Shown one piece after another: positions 44,498-53,800 of a DNA stretch of 64,000 bases. The stretch's first letter is position 1, and every line of letters starts with the position of its first letter. The position numbers and the translations under genes were made by a program. The notes beneath the pieces were generated by a model that ran no database searches, was not told the origin of the DNA, and saw only the letters and a program-made list of their open reading frames with translations. The DNA is from Rugamonas aquatica (GTDB lineage: Bacteria; Pseudomonadota; Gammaproteobacteria; Burkholderiales; Burkholderiaceae_D). The DNA is taken from positions 1-64,000 of the forward strand of contig NZ_WHUG01000001.1 of NCBI RefSeq assembly GCF_009380215.1, written 5' to 3'.

Positions 44498-45200
44498 TGT
44501 TGCCGCGGCGGTAGGTAATCAGGCCGTCGTCCTGCAACTTGCCGGCGGCGGCGGTGATGCTTTCGCGGCGCACGCCCAGCATGATGGAAATCATTTCCTG
44601 TGTTACTTTCAGTTCGTTCGATGGCGAGCGGTCGAGGCGGTCCAGCAGCCAGCGGCACAGCTTTTGTTCGATCGAGCTGTGGCGGCCGCCGACGGCGTTC
44701 TGCGCCATCTGCGCGAACAGCGCGGTGTTGTAGCGCATCAGCAGCGCGGGCAGGGCGCCGCCCTGGTTGAACGCGTCGCGCAGATGCTGGGCCTTCATGC
44801 GATAGCCGTAGCCGGCCGCTTGCACCACGGCGCTGCACATGGCGCGCTCGCCTTCGAACAGCGAGACGCCGACGACGCCCTCGTGTCCTACAACGGCGAT
44901 CTCGGTGGTGGCGCCGTCTTCCATCACGTACAGCAGCGAGACGATGGCGGTGGTCGGGAAATGCACGTACTCCATCGCGCCACCGAATTCAAACAATTCT
45001 TTGCCGAAGGGCAGGGTCACCAGTTCCAGGTGTTCAAACAGCGATTCCAGCACCTCGCGCGGGAGTGCGGCCAGCAGTTCGTTCTGCTGGGCGCCGCTGT
45101 AGCTGACAACAGGCCGCGACGCAACGTTGAATTCTTTCGAACCAGGCGCCATGCGTGGCGCGGTGGTTTTTTCGGTTGCGTTAAGTTGGGTGTTGTTCAT
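44394..45200 (-). CDS. Crp/Fnr-family transcriptional regulator
   Basis: 268 residues from the ATG at 45200, with AGGA eight bases before. The N-terminal cyclic-nucleotide-like fold contains LVTLPFGKELFEFGG, VHFPTTAIVSLL and VVGHEGVVGVSLF, and the C-terminal helix-turn-helix MISIMLGVRRESITAAAGKL. There are no Fnr-type cysteines, and the effector is unknown. This resembles the group often next to two-component genes in Massilia-like genomes. Its 3' end overlaps the histidine kinase gene by 104 bases on the opposite strand. Confidence 0.9.
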   Translation of the reverse strand: MNNTQLNATEKTTAPRMAPGSKEFNVASRPVVSYSGAQQNELLAALPREVLESLFEHLELVTLPFGKELFEFGGAMEYVHFPTTAIVSLLYVMEDGATTEIAVVGHEGVVGVSLFEGERAMCSAVVQAAGYGYRMKAQHLRDAFNQGGALPALLMRYNTALFAQMAQNAVGGRHSSIEQKLCRWLLDRLDRSPSNELKVTQEMISIMLGVRRESITAAAGKLQDDGLITYRRGNITVLDRSGLEAYAGECYKVAKTEYDRLLVDVARC

Positions 45201-45417
45201 TTTGTTCCTCACAATCTGGCTATACAAGAGCACCGTAGCTGTGCTGCGGTGTGGGTATAACTTTAGGGGTTTTGTTAGATTGCGAACATAAGAGGAGCAG
45301 ACGCACAAATGTAGGCTTGCAACATGGCACTTTGTAGTCTTGGTCCTACACGACCCCTATTTTTCTCCGAGGGGCGCGTGCATAATGCACAAAATCACTT
45401 CGACTGGCGCACAGATC

Positions 45418-46098
45418 ATGCATGTACTTGTAGTGGAAGATGACGCCGTATTGGCCGATGGCCTGAGCCGTGTTTTGAGCGGGCATGGCATGGCGGTCGA
45501 GGTGGTCGGCAACGGCACCCAGGCCGACGCGCTGCTGCAGCGCGCCGAGCATACCGAGGTGGTGGTGCTCGACATCGGCCTGCCCGGCATCGACGGCTTC
45601 GAAGTGGTGCGGCGGCTGCGTGCGCGCGGCACCCAGGTGCCGGTGCTGTTGCTGACGGCGCGTGACGCCATCGAGGACCGCGTGCGCGGCCTGGAGCTGG
45701 GCGCCGACGATTATCTGGTCAAGCCCTTTGCCACGGCCGAGCTGGTGGCGCGGTTGCGCGCGCTGGCGCGGCGCAATACGCCCAAGCCGGCCGTGCTGGC
45801 GCTGGGCGATCTGGCGCTCGACCTGTCGGCCAAGCGCGCCCGCGTGGGCGACAAGATCATCGAACTGTCGGTGCGCGAGTGGGCGGTGCTGGAGTACCTG
45901 CTGCAGCACGGCGCGCGCGTGGTGTCCAAGCAGCAGATCATCGACGCCATCCTGCCGTGGGGCGACGACCTCACCCTGAATGCGGTGGAGGTCTACATTT
46001 CCCGCCTGCGATTGAAGATCGCCGATGCCGGCGTGTCGATCCGCACCATACGCGGCTTCGGCTACATGCTGGAGCAGACTCCGGCCGCGCATGAATAG
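45418..46098 (+). CDS. OmpR-family response regulator (TctD/QseB-like)
   Basis: 226 residues from the ATG at 45418 (MHVLVVEDDAVLADGLSRVL). Phospho-acceptor D52 (VVLDIGLPG), K102 (DDYLVKPF), and a winged-helix C-terminal domain (LSVREWAVLEYLLQHGARVV, NAVEVYISRLRLKI, IRTIRGFGYML). It overlaps the start of the kinase gene by eight bases, so the two form a coupled two-component system. Confidence 0.93.
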   Translation: MHVLVVEDDAVLADGLSRVLSGHGMAVEVVGNGTQADALLQRAEHTEVVVLDIGLPGIDGFEVVRRLRARGTQVPVLLLTARDAIEDRVRGLELGADDYLVKPFATAELVARLRALARRNTPKPAVLALGDLALDLSAKRARVGDKIIELSVREWAVLEYLLQHGARVVSKQQIIDAILPWGDDLTLNAVEVYISRLRLKIADAGVSIRTIRGFGYMLEQTPAAHE

Positions 46099-47467
46099 CA
46101 TCCGGCTGCGGCTGCTGAAGTGGTTGATCGGGCCCATCCTGCTGATTAACCTGGCCGGCGGCGCGTTGACCTATATGCTGGCCTGGCTGCCGGCCCAGCT
46201 GGCCTTCGACCAGAGCCTGTCCGACGCCGCCGCCGCGCTGGGCGCACGCCTGGCCGCCGACCAGAGCCAGTTGCGCATCGACCTGCCGCGCCAGGCCGAG
46301 CAGGTGCTGCGTACCGACGATAGCGACGCCGTCTATTTCGTCGTGCGCGACGAGGCCGGAGTGACCATCGCCGGCGACGCCGATTTCCCGCCGTTGTCGC
46401 AAGCCGCTCTGGGCGGCGCCGTGCGCGCGGGCAAGCCAGCTGCAGCCTTCGACGGCAGCGTGCGTGGCGAAGCCGTACGCGGCGTCGCGCTGCGGCTGAC
46501 GCTGAACGCCAACGCCGCCCCGGTGCACGCCTACATCGGCGTCGCCAAGACGCTGCGCAAGCGCACCCAGATCCGCCAGGCCGTGGTGCGTGCGCTGGTG
46601 CTGCTGGAATCCTTGTTCGCGCTGGCCTGCGTCGGCCTGATCTGGTTCTCGGTCAGCAACGGCCTGCTGCCGTTGAACCGCCTGCGCGCCGGCCTGAACG
46701 CGCGCGACGGCGACAACTTCGAACCGATCGCCCCAGCCGAAGTGCCCTACGAACTGGAGCCCGTGGTGGCCGCCTTCAACGGCCTGCTGGACAAGGTCAG
46801 CCAGGGCGCGCAGGCGCGGCAGGAATTCCTGGCCAATGTCGCGCACCAGCTGCGCACGCCGCTGGCGGGCTTGAAGACCCAGCTCGAATGGCTGGGCGAG
46901 CGCCACGCCGGGCCGGAGACCGCGCCATCGCTCAAGCTGATGCTGTCGGCCACCGAGCGCATGATACGGCAGACCAATCAGCTGCTGGCGCTGGCCCGCG
47001 CCGAACCCGGCCACTTCGAAAAAACGCGGCTGGAACCGGTGGCGCTGAACGCTTTGGTGGAAGACGCGGTGCAATCCTTCGTCGACCAGGCCACGCTGAA
47101 GTCCATCGACCTCGGCTTCGACCTGCAGCCGGTGACGGTGCTGGGCGACCGCTTCCTGCTGCGCGACCTGATCGACAACCTGATCGACAACGCCATCCGC
47201 TACACGCCGGCGCGCGGCACGGTCACGGTGGCTTGCCGGCCGGACGGCGAGGGCGGCTGGCTGACCGTCGAGGACAACGGCCCCGGCATCCCGCCGGCCA
47301 AGCGCGAGCAGGTGTTCAGCCGCTACGTGCGGCTGGACGACAAGACCACCGGCAGCGGCCTGGGCCTGGCCATCGTGCGCGACATCGCCACCGTCCACGG
47401 CGCCAGCCTGACCATCACCGACGCCGCCGGCGGCCATGGCGCACTATTTTCCGTGCATTTTTGCTGA
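46091..47467 (+). CDS. Sensor histidine kinase (TctE/QseC-like)
   Basis: 458 residues. Two membrane helices (~9-30 and ~170-190) enclose a periplasmic TctE-like domain (DSDAVYFVVRDEAGVTIAGD). H252 lies in VAHQLRTPLAG, and the ATPase has DNAIRYTPARG, VEDNGPGIPP and GSGLGLAIVRDIA. The resemblance is to TctE, which senses tricarboxylates, but no tctABC genes are nearby. Coupled to the regulator by an 8-base overlap. Confidence 0.92.
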   Translation: MNSIRLRLLKWLIGPILLINLAGGALTYMLAWLPAQLAFDQSLSDAAAALGARLAADQSQLRIDLPRQAEQVLRTDDSDAVYFVVRDEAGVTIAGDADFPPLSQAALGGAVRAGKPAAAFDGSVRGEAVRGVALRLTLNANAAPVHAYIGVAKTLRKRTQIRQAVVRALVLLESLFALACVGLIWFSVSNGLLPLNRLRAGLNARDGDNFEPIAPAEVPYELEPVVAAFNGLLDKVSQGAQARQEFLANVAHQLRTPLAGLKTQLEWLGERHAGPETAPSLKLMLSATERMIRQTNQLLALARAEPGHFEKTRLEPVALNALVEDAVQSFVDQATLKSIDLGFDLQPVTVLGDRFLLRDLIDNLIDNAIRYTPARGTVTVACRPDGEGGWLTVEDNGPGIPPAKREQVFSRYVRLDDKTTGSGLGLAIVRDIATVHGASLTITDAAGGHGALFSVHFC

Positions 47468-47564
47468 TTTTCACCGTTGTCAGGAATTTGTCAGCGTTTC
47501 CTCAGGGTAATGCAAGCTTGGCCCGCTACACTCCAGTGCATAGAAAACTCACCGGGAGCGGGCC

Positions 47565-47990
47565 ATGCAGCGTGCACAAAAAGGCTTTACCTTGATCGAG
47601 ATTATGGTCTCCGTGGCCATTGTCGGCATCTTGATGGCGGTCGCGATCCCGGCCTACAGCGATTACGTGATACGCGGCCGGCTCAGCGAAGCGTTCACCG
47701 GCCTGGGCGGCGCGCAGCCGGCGGCCGAGCAGTTCTGGTCCAACAACCGCACCTACATCGGCTTCAACGGCGCCAGCAACTTCCCCCCCAATACCGCCAA
47801 CTTCACCTACGCGCTGAGCGCGGCCACCGCCTCCAGCTACACGCTGACGGCCACCGGCATCGGCAAGATGACCGGCTTCGTCTACACCATCGACCAGAAC
47901 GGCACCCACACCACCACCGGCAGTCCGGCCGGCTGGGGCATCAGCGGTTCGTGCTGGGTGGACCATAAAGGTGGCGCATGTTCCAACTGA
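47565..47990 (+). CDS. pilE: Type IV pilin, PilE-like
   Basis: 141 residues. Prepilin leader MQRAQKG is cleaved before F of [17 protein letters not shown], with Glu at +5. The C-terminal region has two cysteines ([15 protein letters not shown]) making the pilin D-loop. It overlaps the next gene (fimT-like) by 13 bases, so it heads the minor pilin operon here, rather than ending it as in many species. Confidence 0.88.
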   Translation: MQRAQKGFTLIEIMVSVAIVGILMAVAIPAYSDYVIRGRLSEAFTGLGGAQPAAEQFWSNNRTYIGFNGASNFPPNTANFTYALSAATASSYTLTATGIGKMTGFVYTIDQNGTHTTTGSPAGWGISGSCWVDHKGGACSN

Positions 47991-48619
47991 CGCCGCCGCC
48001 CCGGCACAGCATGCGTGGCCTCACGCTGCTGGAGCTGCTGCTGGCGCTGACCATCTTCGCCTTCATGCTGGCGATCGGCATACCGAACGCCAGCAGCTGG
48101 CTGCTGAGCAACCGCACGCGCGGCGCCAGCGAGTTCTATGCCGACGGCTTCAGCATGGCGCGCCGCCAGGCCGTCATGCACAACAGCTTCAGCCGAATCT
48201 CGCTGACCCCCAACGTCAACACCGGGCAGATGGACTGGCAGGTCGACATCTGCTTCGTCTCGCCGCTCACCCAGTGCGGCGCGGCCGAGCCCGGATGGTC
48301 GACCGTCAACGTCGCCGCCGCCAACGATCCGGAAGGCGTGGCCGGCTACAAGTCCGTGTACCGCGCCGCCGATGCGCTGCCCAGTTCCGAAGTGCTGTTG
48401 CCGAGCACGCTGCCGGAAGGCAGCTCGCAGGTGTACTACACGCCGGTCGGCTGGGTCGACACCCGCTTCGCCCAGCGCATGACCAGCCTGCGCCTGAACC
48501 CGGCCTCCCAGTATGCGAGCGACGTGCCGGCGGTGGCGCTGGTGATTACGCTGGCCGGCATGGCCAGCAAGTGCGATCCGCACGCTCCCGCCAACGATAC
48601 CAGGGCCTGTCCGCCATGA
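47978..48619 (+). CDS. fimT: Minor pseudopilin FimT/GspH-like
   Basis: 213 residues. The prepilin motif [17 protein letters not shown] has Glu at +5, followed by [22 protein letters not shown], the GspH/FimT family helical region. It is thought to prime type IV pilus assembly and bind DNA in some species. It overlaps pilE by 13 bases and pilV by four. Confidence 0.85.
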   Translation: MFQLTPPPRHSMRGLTLLELLLALTIFAFMLAIGIPNASSWLLSNRTRGASEFYADGFSMARRQAVMHNSFSRISLTPNVNTGQMDWQVDICFVSPLTQCGAAEPGWSTVNVAAANDPEGVAGYKSVYRAADALPSSEVLLPSTLPEGSSQVYYTPVGWVDTRFAQRMTSLRLNPASQYASDVPAVALVITLAGMASKCDPHAPANDTRACPP

Positions 48620-49059
48620 AAACCACCCCCCACCGCGCCGCCACGACCTGCCGGCCCCACCGGCGCCAGGGCGGCATCGCGCTGCTGGAGGCGATGCTGG
48701 CCATCGTCATCCTCGGCATCGGCCTGGTCGGCACCATCGGCTTGCAGGCGCGCGCCTATGCGGCGCTGTCCGACGCCAGCCAGCGCGCCGAAGCCACCCT
48801 GGCCGGCGAAAAACTGCTGGGCGTGATGAATGCCGACAGCAACAACGTGCTGAACTACAGCGTCACGGAGGGCGGGACGCCGACCGCCGCCATCAAGCCC
48901 TGGGTCGATGAAACCCAGCTCGCGATACCGGGCTCCGTCATCGGCGTGACGGTCACGCCGCAGCAGCTGCGGGTGCAGGTGGACATCTCCATCAAGTGGA
49001 AACGCAAGGCCGGCGACGCCCCTAATCAGCATCTGGTCACTTCCTATATTGCGATCTGA
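48616..49059 (+). CDS. pilV: Type IV pilus minor pilin PilV
   Basis: 147 residues from the ATG that overlaps the fimT stop (ATGA). The prepilin motif QGG|IALLEAMLAIVILGIGLVG has Glu at +5 and the PilV-type GIGLVGTIGLQ. An open frame continuing upstream belongs to the fimT antiframe and is not part of this protein. Part of the pilVWX-Y1 tip complex. Confidence 0.88.
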   Translation: MKTTPHRAATTCRPHRRQGGIALLEAMLAIVILGIGLVGTIGLQARAYAALSDASQRAEATLAGEKLLGVMNADSNNVLNYSVTEGGTPTAAIKPWVDETQLAIPGSVIGVTVTPQQLRVQVDISIKWKRKAGDAPNQHLVTSYIAI

Positions 49060-49060
49060 T

Positions 49061-50248
49061 ATGAACGCCTCTCTCTCCCGCCGCCGGCGCGGCTTCTCGT
49101 TGGTGGAATTGATGGTCAGCGTGGTGATCGGCCTGCTGGCGCTGCTGTTCGCCACCCGCCTGATCGTCAGCGGCGAGAAAAACAAGGACGCCGCCGTCGG
49201 CGGTTCCGACAGCATGCAGAACGGCATGCTGGCGCTGTTCTCGCTCAGCAGCGACGCCACGGCGGCCGGCTGGGGCCTGAACGATCCGATGGTGGCCGGC
49301 TGCGACACCAGCTTCTCCGACGCCAGCGGCTACGTGCTGCCCGCCATGCCGCGCGCCGGCGCCAGCATCACGCCGCTGGCGCCGGTGGTGATCCAGTCGA
49401 ACGGCGCCAATCCCGACCTGATCTCGTTCAACAGCGGCACCTCGCAAGCCGGCGCCGGTTCGATCAAGCTGTTCGCCGACTACACGGTCGGCAACACCCT
49501 CACCGTCGACAGCAAGAATCCCTACGGCTTCAACAACGGCGACGTGATGGTGATCGCGCCGCTGACGCCGGGCAGCGGCAAGTGCACGCTGTTCCAGTTG
49601 TCCGGCTTCGGCCCGCCGCCCAACAGCACCATTCTGGTCAACAGCGGCGGCGCCTACCGTTTCAACGGCATCGCCGGCCTGGCCAATCCGTACAAGCAAA
49701 ACCTGGCCTACATCTACAACCTCGGCTCGCCGGCGCTGATGCACTTCCACACCTGGACGGTGGCCAACGGCGTGCTGCTGCTGCGCGCCACCGAGCTGGC
49801 CGGCGCCGAAGCGGCCGGCGTGTCCGTGACCGACAACGTGGTCAGCATCAAGGCCCAGTACGGGTTCGACACCCGCCCGCCCGGCCCCAATCCCTACAAC
49901 CCCAGCCCCGGCGCCGACGGCATGCAGATCACCGCCTGGAGCGGCAGCATGATCGACGCCGACAGCGACGGCACTGCCGGCAGCCCCGGCGACTACCAGC
50001 GCATCGCCGCCGTGCGCATCGCCGTGGTGGCGCGCAGCAAAAATACCGAGAAGCCGAATTCGGCAGGGCAGTGCACCGCGACGCCGGTGGCGCCCACGGT
50101 GTTCGGCAGCAGCGTGCCCACCGGCGTGGCGGCGGTGCCGGTGCAGGTCAACGTGGCGGTGGCCGGCGACACGGTGTCGTGGCAGTGCTATCGCTACCGC
50201 GTGTTTGAAACCATCGTGCAGATCCGCAACGCTCAATGGAGGCCTTGA
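49061..50248 (+). CDS. pilW: Type IV pilus minor pilin PilW
   Basis: 395 residues. Prepilin motif RG|FSLVELMVSVVIGLLALLF near residue 12, then a long C-terminal domain with PilW-type segments (TAAGWGLNDPMVAGC, SIKAQYGFDTR, VRIAVVARSKNTEKP). It starts two bases after the pilV stop and overlaps pilX by one base. Confidence 0.9.
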   Translation: MNASLSRRRRGFSLVELMVSVVIGLLALLFATRLIVSGEKNKDAAVGGSDSMQNGMLALFSLSSDATAAGWGLNDPMVAGCDTSFSDASGYVLPAMPRAGASITPLAPVVIQSNGANPDLISFNSGTSQAGAGSIKLFADYTVGNTLTVDSKNPYGFNNGDVMVIAPLTPGSGKCTLFQLSGFGPPPNSTILVNSGGAYRFNGIAGLANPYKQNLAYIYNLGSPALMHFHTWTVANGVLLLRATELAGAEAAGVSVTDNVVSIKAQYGFDTRPPGPNPYNPSPGADGMQITAWSGSMIDADSDGTAGSPGDYQRIAAVRIAVVARSKNTEKPNSAGQCTATPVAPTVFGSSVPTGVAAVPVQVNVAVAGDTVSWQCYRYRVFETIVQIRNAQWRP

Positions 50249-50826
50249 TGCGCCCGCAGACCCGACAACGCGGCATCGCGCTGCCCATCATGCTCATCAT
50301 GCTGACGGTGATGCTGGTCAGTAGCATCTACCTGCTCAAGTCCAGCACCTCGACCACGCTGACCACGTCCAACCTGGCCTACGACGCGTCGCTGAGCAAG
50401 GCGACCGACCTCGGCATCCACACCGCGTTCGCCTACCTGCGCGCCATGCCCAGCGCCTCGCTGCTGGAGAACAACCAGCCGGCCAACGGCTATGTCGCCA
50501 CGCTGTCGCCGAACTGGACCGCCAGCAACCCGGCCTTCTGGCTCGGTTCGGTGACGCTGGCGCCCGATCCCTCGGGCAACCGGGTCGAGTACGTGATCCA
50601 CCGGCTGTGCGATTTCGCCGGCGCCTTCAACGCGCCCGGCAACCGCTGCCTGCTGACCTCGGCGCGGCCGAATTCCAAGTCGGGCGTCCCCTACGGCAAG
50701 AGCGGCCGCTCCGACAGCCCCAACTACCTGGACCAGCCGCAGCTGCACTACGTGGTGACGGCGCGCATCGTCGGCGCCCGTGGCGGCAATGTGGTCACGC
50801 AAGCCGTCGTCATGAAAGGGCCGTGA
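50248..50826 (+). CDS. pilX: Type IV pilus minor pilin PilX
   Basis: 192 residues from the ATG at 50248, preceded by GGAGG. The prepilin motif QRG|IALPIMLIMLTVMLVSS lacks the Glu at +5, which is usual for PilX. A hydrophobic helix and a single globular C-terminal domain follow. It lies between pilW and pilY1. Confidence 0.85.
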   Translation: MRPQTRQRGIALPIMLIMLTVMLVSSIYLLKSSTSTTLTTSNLAYDASLSKATDLGIHTAFAYLRAMPSASLLENNQPANGYVATLSPNWTASNPAFWLGSVTLAPDPSGNRVEYVIHRLCDFAGAFNAPGNRCLLTSARPNSKSGVPYGKSGRSDSPNYLDQPQLHYVVTARIVGARGGNVVTQAVVMKGP

Positions 50827-50854
50827 GGCCGCCGTTTTTTTGAATGGAACCGTC

Positions 50855-53800
50855 ATGAACAAGCTCTTCTCCACGCTGGCCGGCCTGGCCCTGTGCGCCC
50901 CGTTGCTGGCCCCGGCCGCGACCACCCAGATCGCCCAGGTGCCGCTGCTGAACATCACCGGCACCGGCACCGTCAAGCCCAATCTGATGCTGCTGTTCGA
51001 TAACTCCGGCTCGATGGACCAGACCTACACGCCGGACTACGTCAACGACAACCTGTGCCGCAGCGCCGCCACGCTGCAGGCCGGCGTGACCGCCTGCGCG
51101 GTCGGCCACCCGCCGTTCATGAGCCCGGACTTCAACAAGCAGTACTACAACCCGGCGATACGCTACGTGGTGCCGATCAAGTACGACGGCAGCTACTACC
51201 CCGAGCAGAACGCCGCCAACACCAGCAACTGGACTTCGGTCAGCGGCGACGGCTTCGGCGCCCACAAGGCCGATATGTTCGGCAACACGGTGTCGGCCAA
51301 CATCAATCTGGTGACCGGCTTCCCCGACCTGAAGTGGTGCTCGGGCGGCACTTGCCAGTTCAACACCGCCAGCTATACCTATCCGGACGCCACCTACCAG
51401 ACCGCGACCGCGATCACCACCGGCCCGTACTACTACACCATCGGCGTCGGCCAGTTCTGCACCGACGACACCATGAAGGTGTGCCAGTCGACCGCGATCG
51501 GCGCGGCGGCGCCGTCCGGCTATCCGGTGGCGGCCAAGGTGCGCTGGTGCAGCGACAAGCTGCTGACCCAGTGCCAGGGCAAGCGGGTAGGCGCCTTCAT
51601 CTATCCGGCGTATTCGAAGCCGGCCGGCGCCACCGCCTCCTACGGCACCATCGCCATCGGCGCCTCGGCTACGGCCACCTCGCTCAACATCAGCAACGTG
51701 GTGGTCAACGGCAGCACCACCATCACCAACGCCGCCGTCAACGCACCGACCGGCACCAACAGCCTGATCAAGCAGCAGACGCTGGCCAGCGCGCTGGCGG
51801 CCAACATCATCGCCACCTCGGTGGGCAAGGGCGCCGCCTCCACCAGCCTGTACTACGCCTGCGTCAAGACCCCGACCGGCCAGGCCACGGTGCCGGCCTG
51901 CAGCGTCTTCGGCATCACGCTCAGCGCCGACAATGTGGTGGCCGTGCTGCCGGTCAGCTGCACCGGCAGCGTCAGCGTCAACAATTGCGTGACCTTCTCG
52001 GACAACTCGCGCGCCGGCTGGGGCATCGCCGTCACCGCGCCGACCGCCGTCGTGACGGCCTATGCGCCGGCCAAGGCGGTGATCAGCTTTACCGGCACCA
52101 CCACCTCGTCGTCGCTGACCGCCATCCTCAAAAGCCTCAGCTATGCCGGCACGGCGCTGGTCGGCACCACCTCCGGCGGCAGCCCGGCCTATCTGAGCCT
52201 GGGCAAGACCCAGTCGCCGACGCAGGTCGCCACGCAACTGGCCAATTTCATCGGCACCGGCAACACCATCAAGGCCTACCTGGGCAGCAGCAGCAATTGC
52301 CCGAGCGGCTACAACAACACCAGCGTCTGCCTGCTGAACTGGGGCGCGACCGACAACACCGGTGTCATCAGCGCATTCACGATGGACAACCAGGGCACGG
52401 TCAGCTGGACCAAGACCGGCTCCAGCGGCTACGTGGCGGCCGTCAACGACACCATTCCGACCACCACCGCGGCATTGTCGGCCGGTTCCGGCGCGCCCAA
52501 TCCCTTCGTGCGGGTCAACATCGTCAGCGGCCAGACCTATCCGAAATCGGTCGACCGCACCGACTGCGCCGGCACCACCTGCACCTATGCCGAGGAGATG
52601 AACAACTTCGCCAACTGGTATGTGTACTACAAGAGCCGGCTGCAAATGATGAAGACCTCGGTCGGCATCGCCTTCTCGGCCATCACCGCCAACTACAAGG
52701 TCGGCTACGTCAAGCTGTCGAACGCCGGCGCCAGCGCCGCCATCGACCAGAAGCCGGCCGACTTCACCGGCAGCGCGCGCTCCAGCTGGTACACCACGCT
52801 GTACAACACCACCACCTCCGGCTCGACGCCGATCCGCACCGCGATGGACAACGTCGGCCGCATGTACGCCAACCTGACGCCGTACAACTACGCGGCCGGC
52901 CAGGAAGTGGTGCAGTACCCGTGCCAGCAGAACTTCATGATATTGACCACCGACGGCTACTGGAACGGTACTTCGACCGCCAACGTGGTCAACAACGACA
53001 ACGTCGAAAACGCCTCGCGCTTCTGCACCCAGGCGCGCGGCTGCGTCGATACGCGGGCGCAGTCGCAGCCGTCGATTTCGGACGTGGCGCTGCACTGGTA
53101 CAACGGCGGATCCAGCACCGGCACGGTGTCGTTGCGGCCGTCGCTGGAGCCGGATATGAGCAAGCCCGGCTCGGTGCCGGCGGCCGGCGGCGAGAACACC
53201 CACCTGCACATGAACACCTACACGCTGGGCCTGGGCGTGGATGGCGTGATGACCTACGAACCCAACTACGACAGCGCGCCCAAGGCCGGCGGCGACTTCT
53301 ACAACCTGATCACGGCGGCCACCAGCGGCTGCCCTTGGAACGGCAACGGCGCCTACGTCTGGCCTGATCCCGACGTGACCAACGGCGCCAGCACGGTGCA
53401 GGAGCGGGTCGACGATTTGTGGCATGCGGCCATCAACGGCCACGGCAAATACTTCAGCGCCCAGGATCCGAAAGACGTGGTCAGCGGCCTGAGCGAGGCG
53501 CTGTCGAATATGCAGGTGCACGTCGGCGCGGCCGCCGCTGCGGCGACGTCGACGCCGAACATCACGCTGACCGACAACGATATCTTCTCCGACACCTTCA
53601 CCACCGTGAAATGGTATGGCGAACTGTCGGACAAGAAGATCGACAGCACCGACGGCAGCGTCGGCAACGCCAACACCTGGACCACCAGCGACACGCTGGG
53701 CAAGAAGGTCGGCAACAGCAGCGACACCCGCACCATCTACATGTACAACACGTCCGGCGCCAACGCCAGCACGCCCGATGAATTCCGCTACGCCAACATG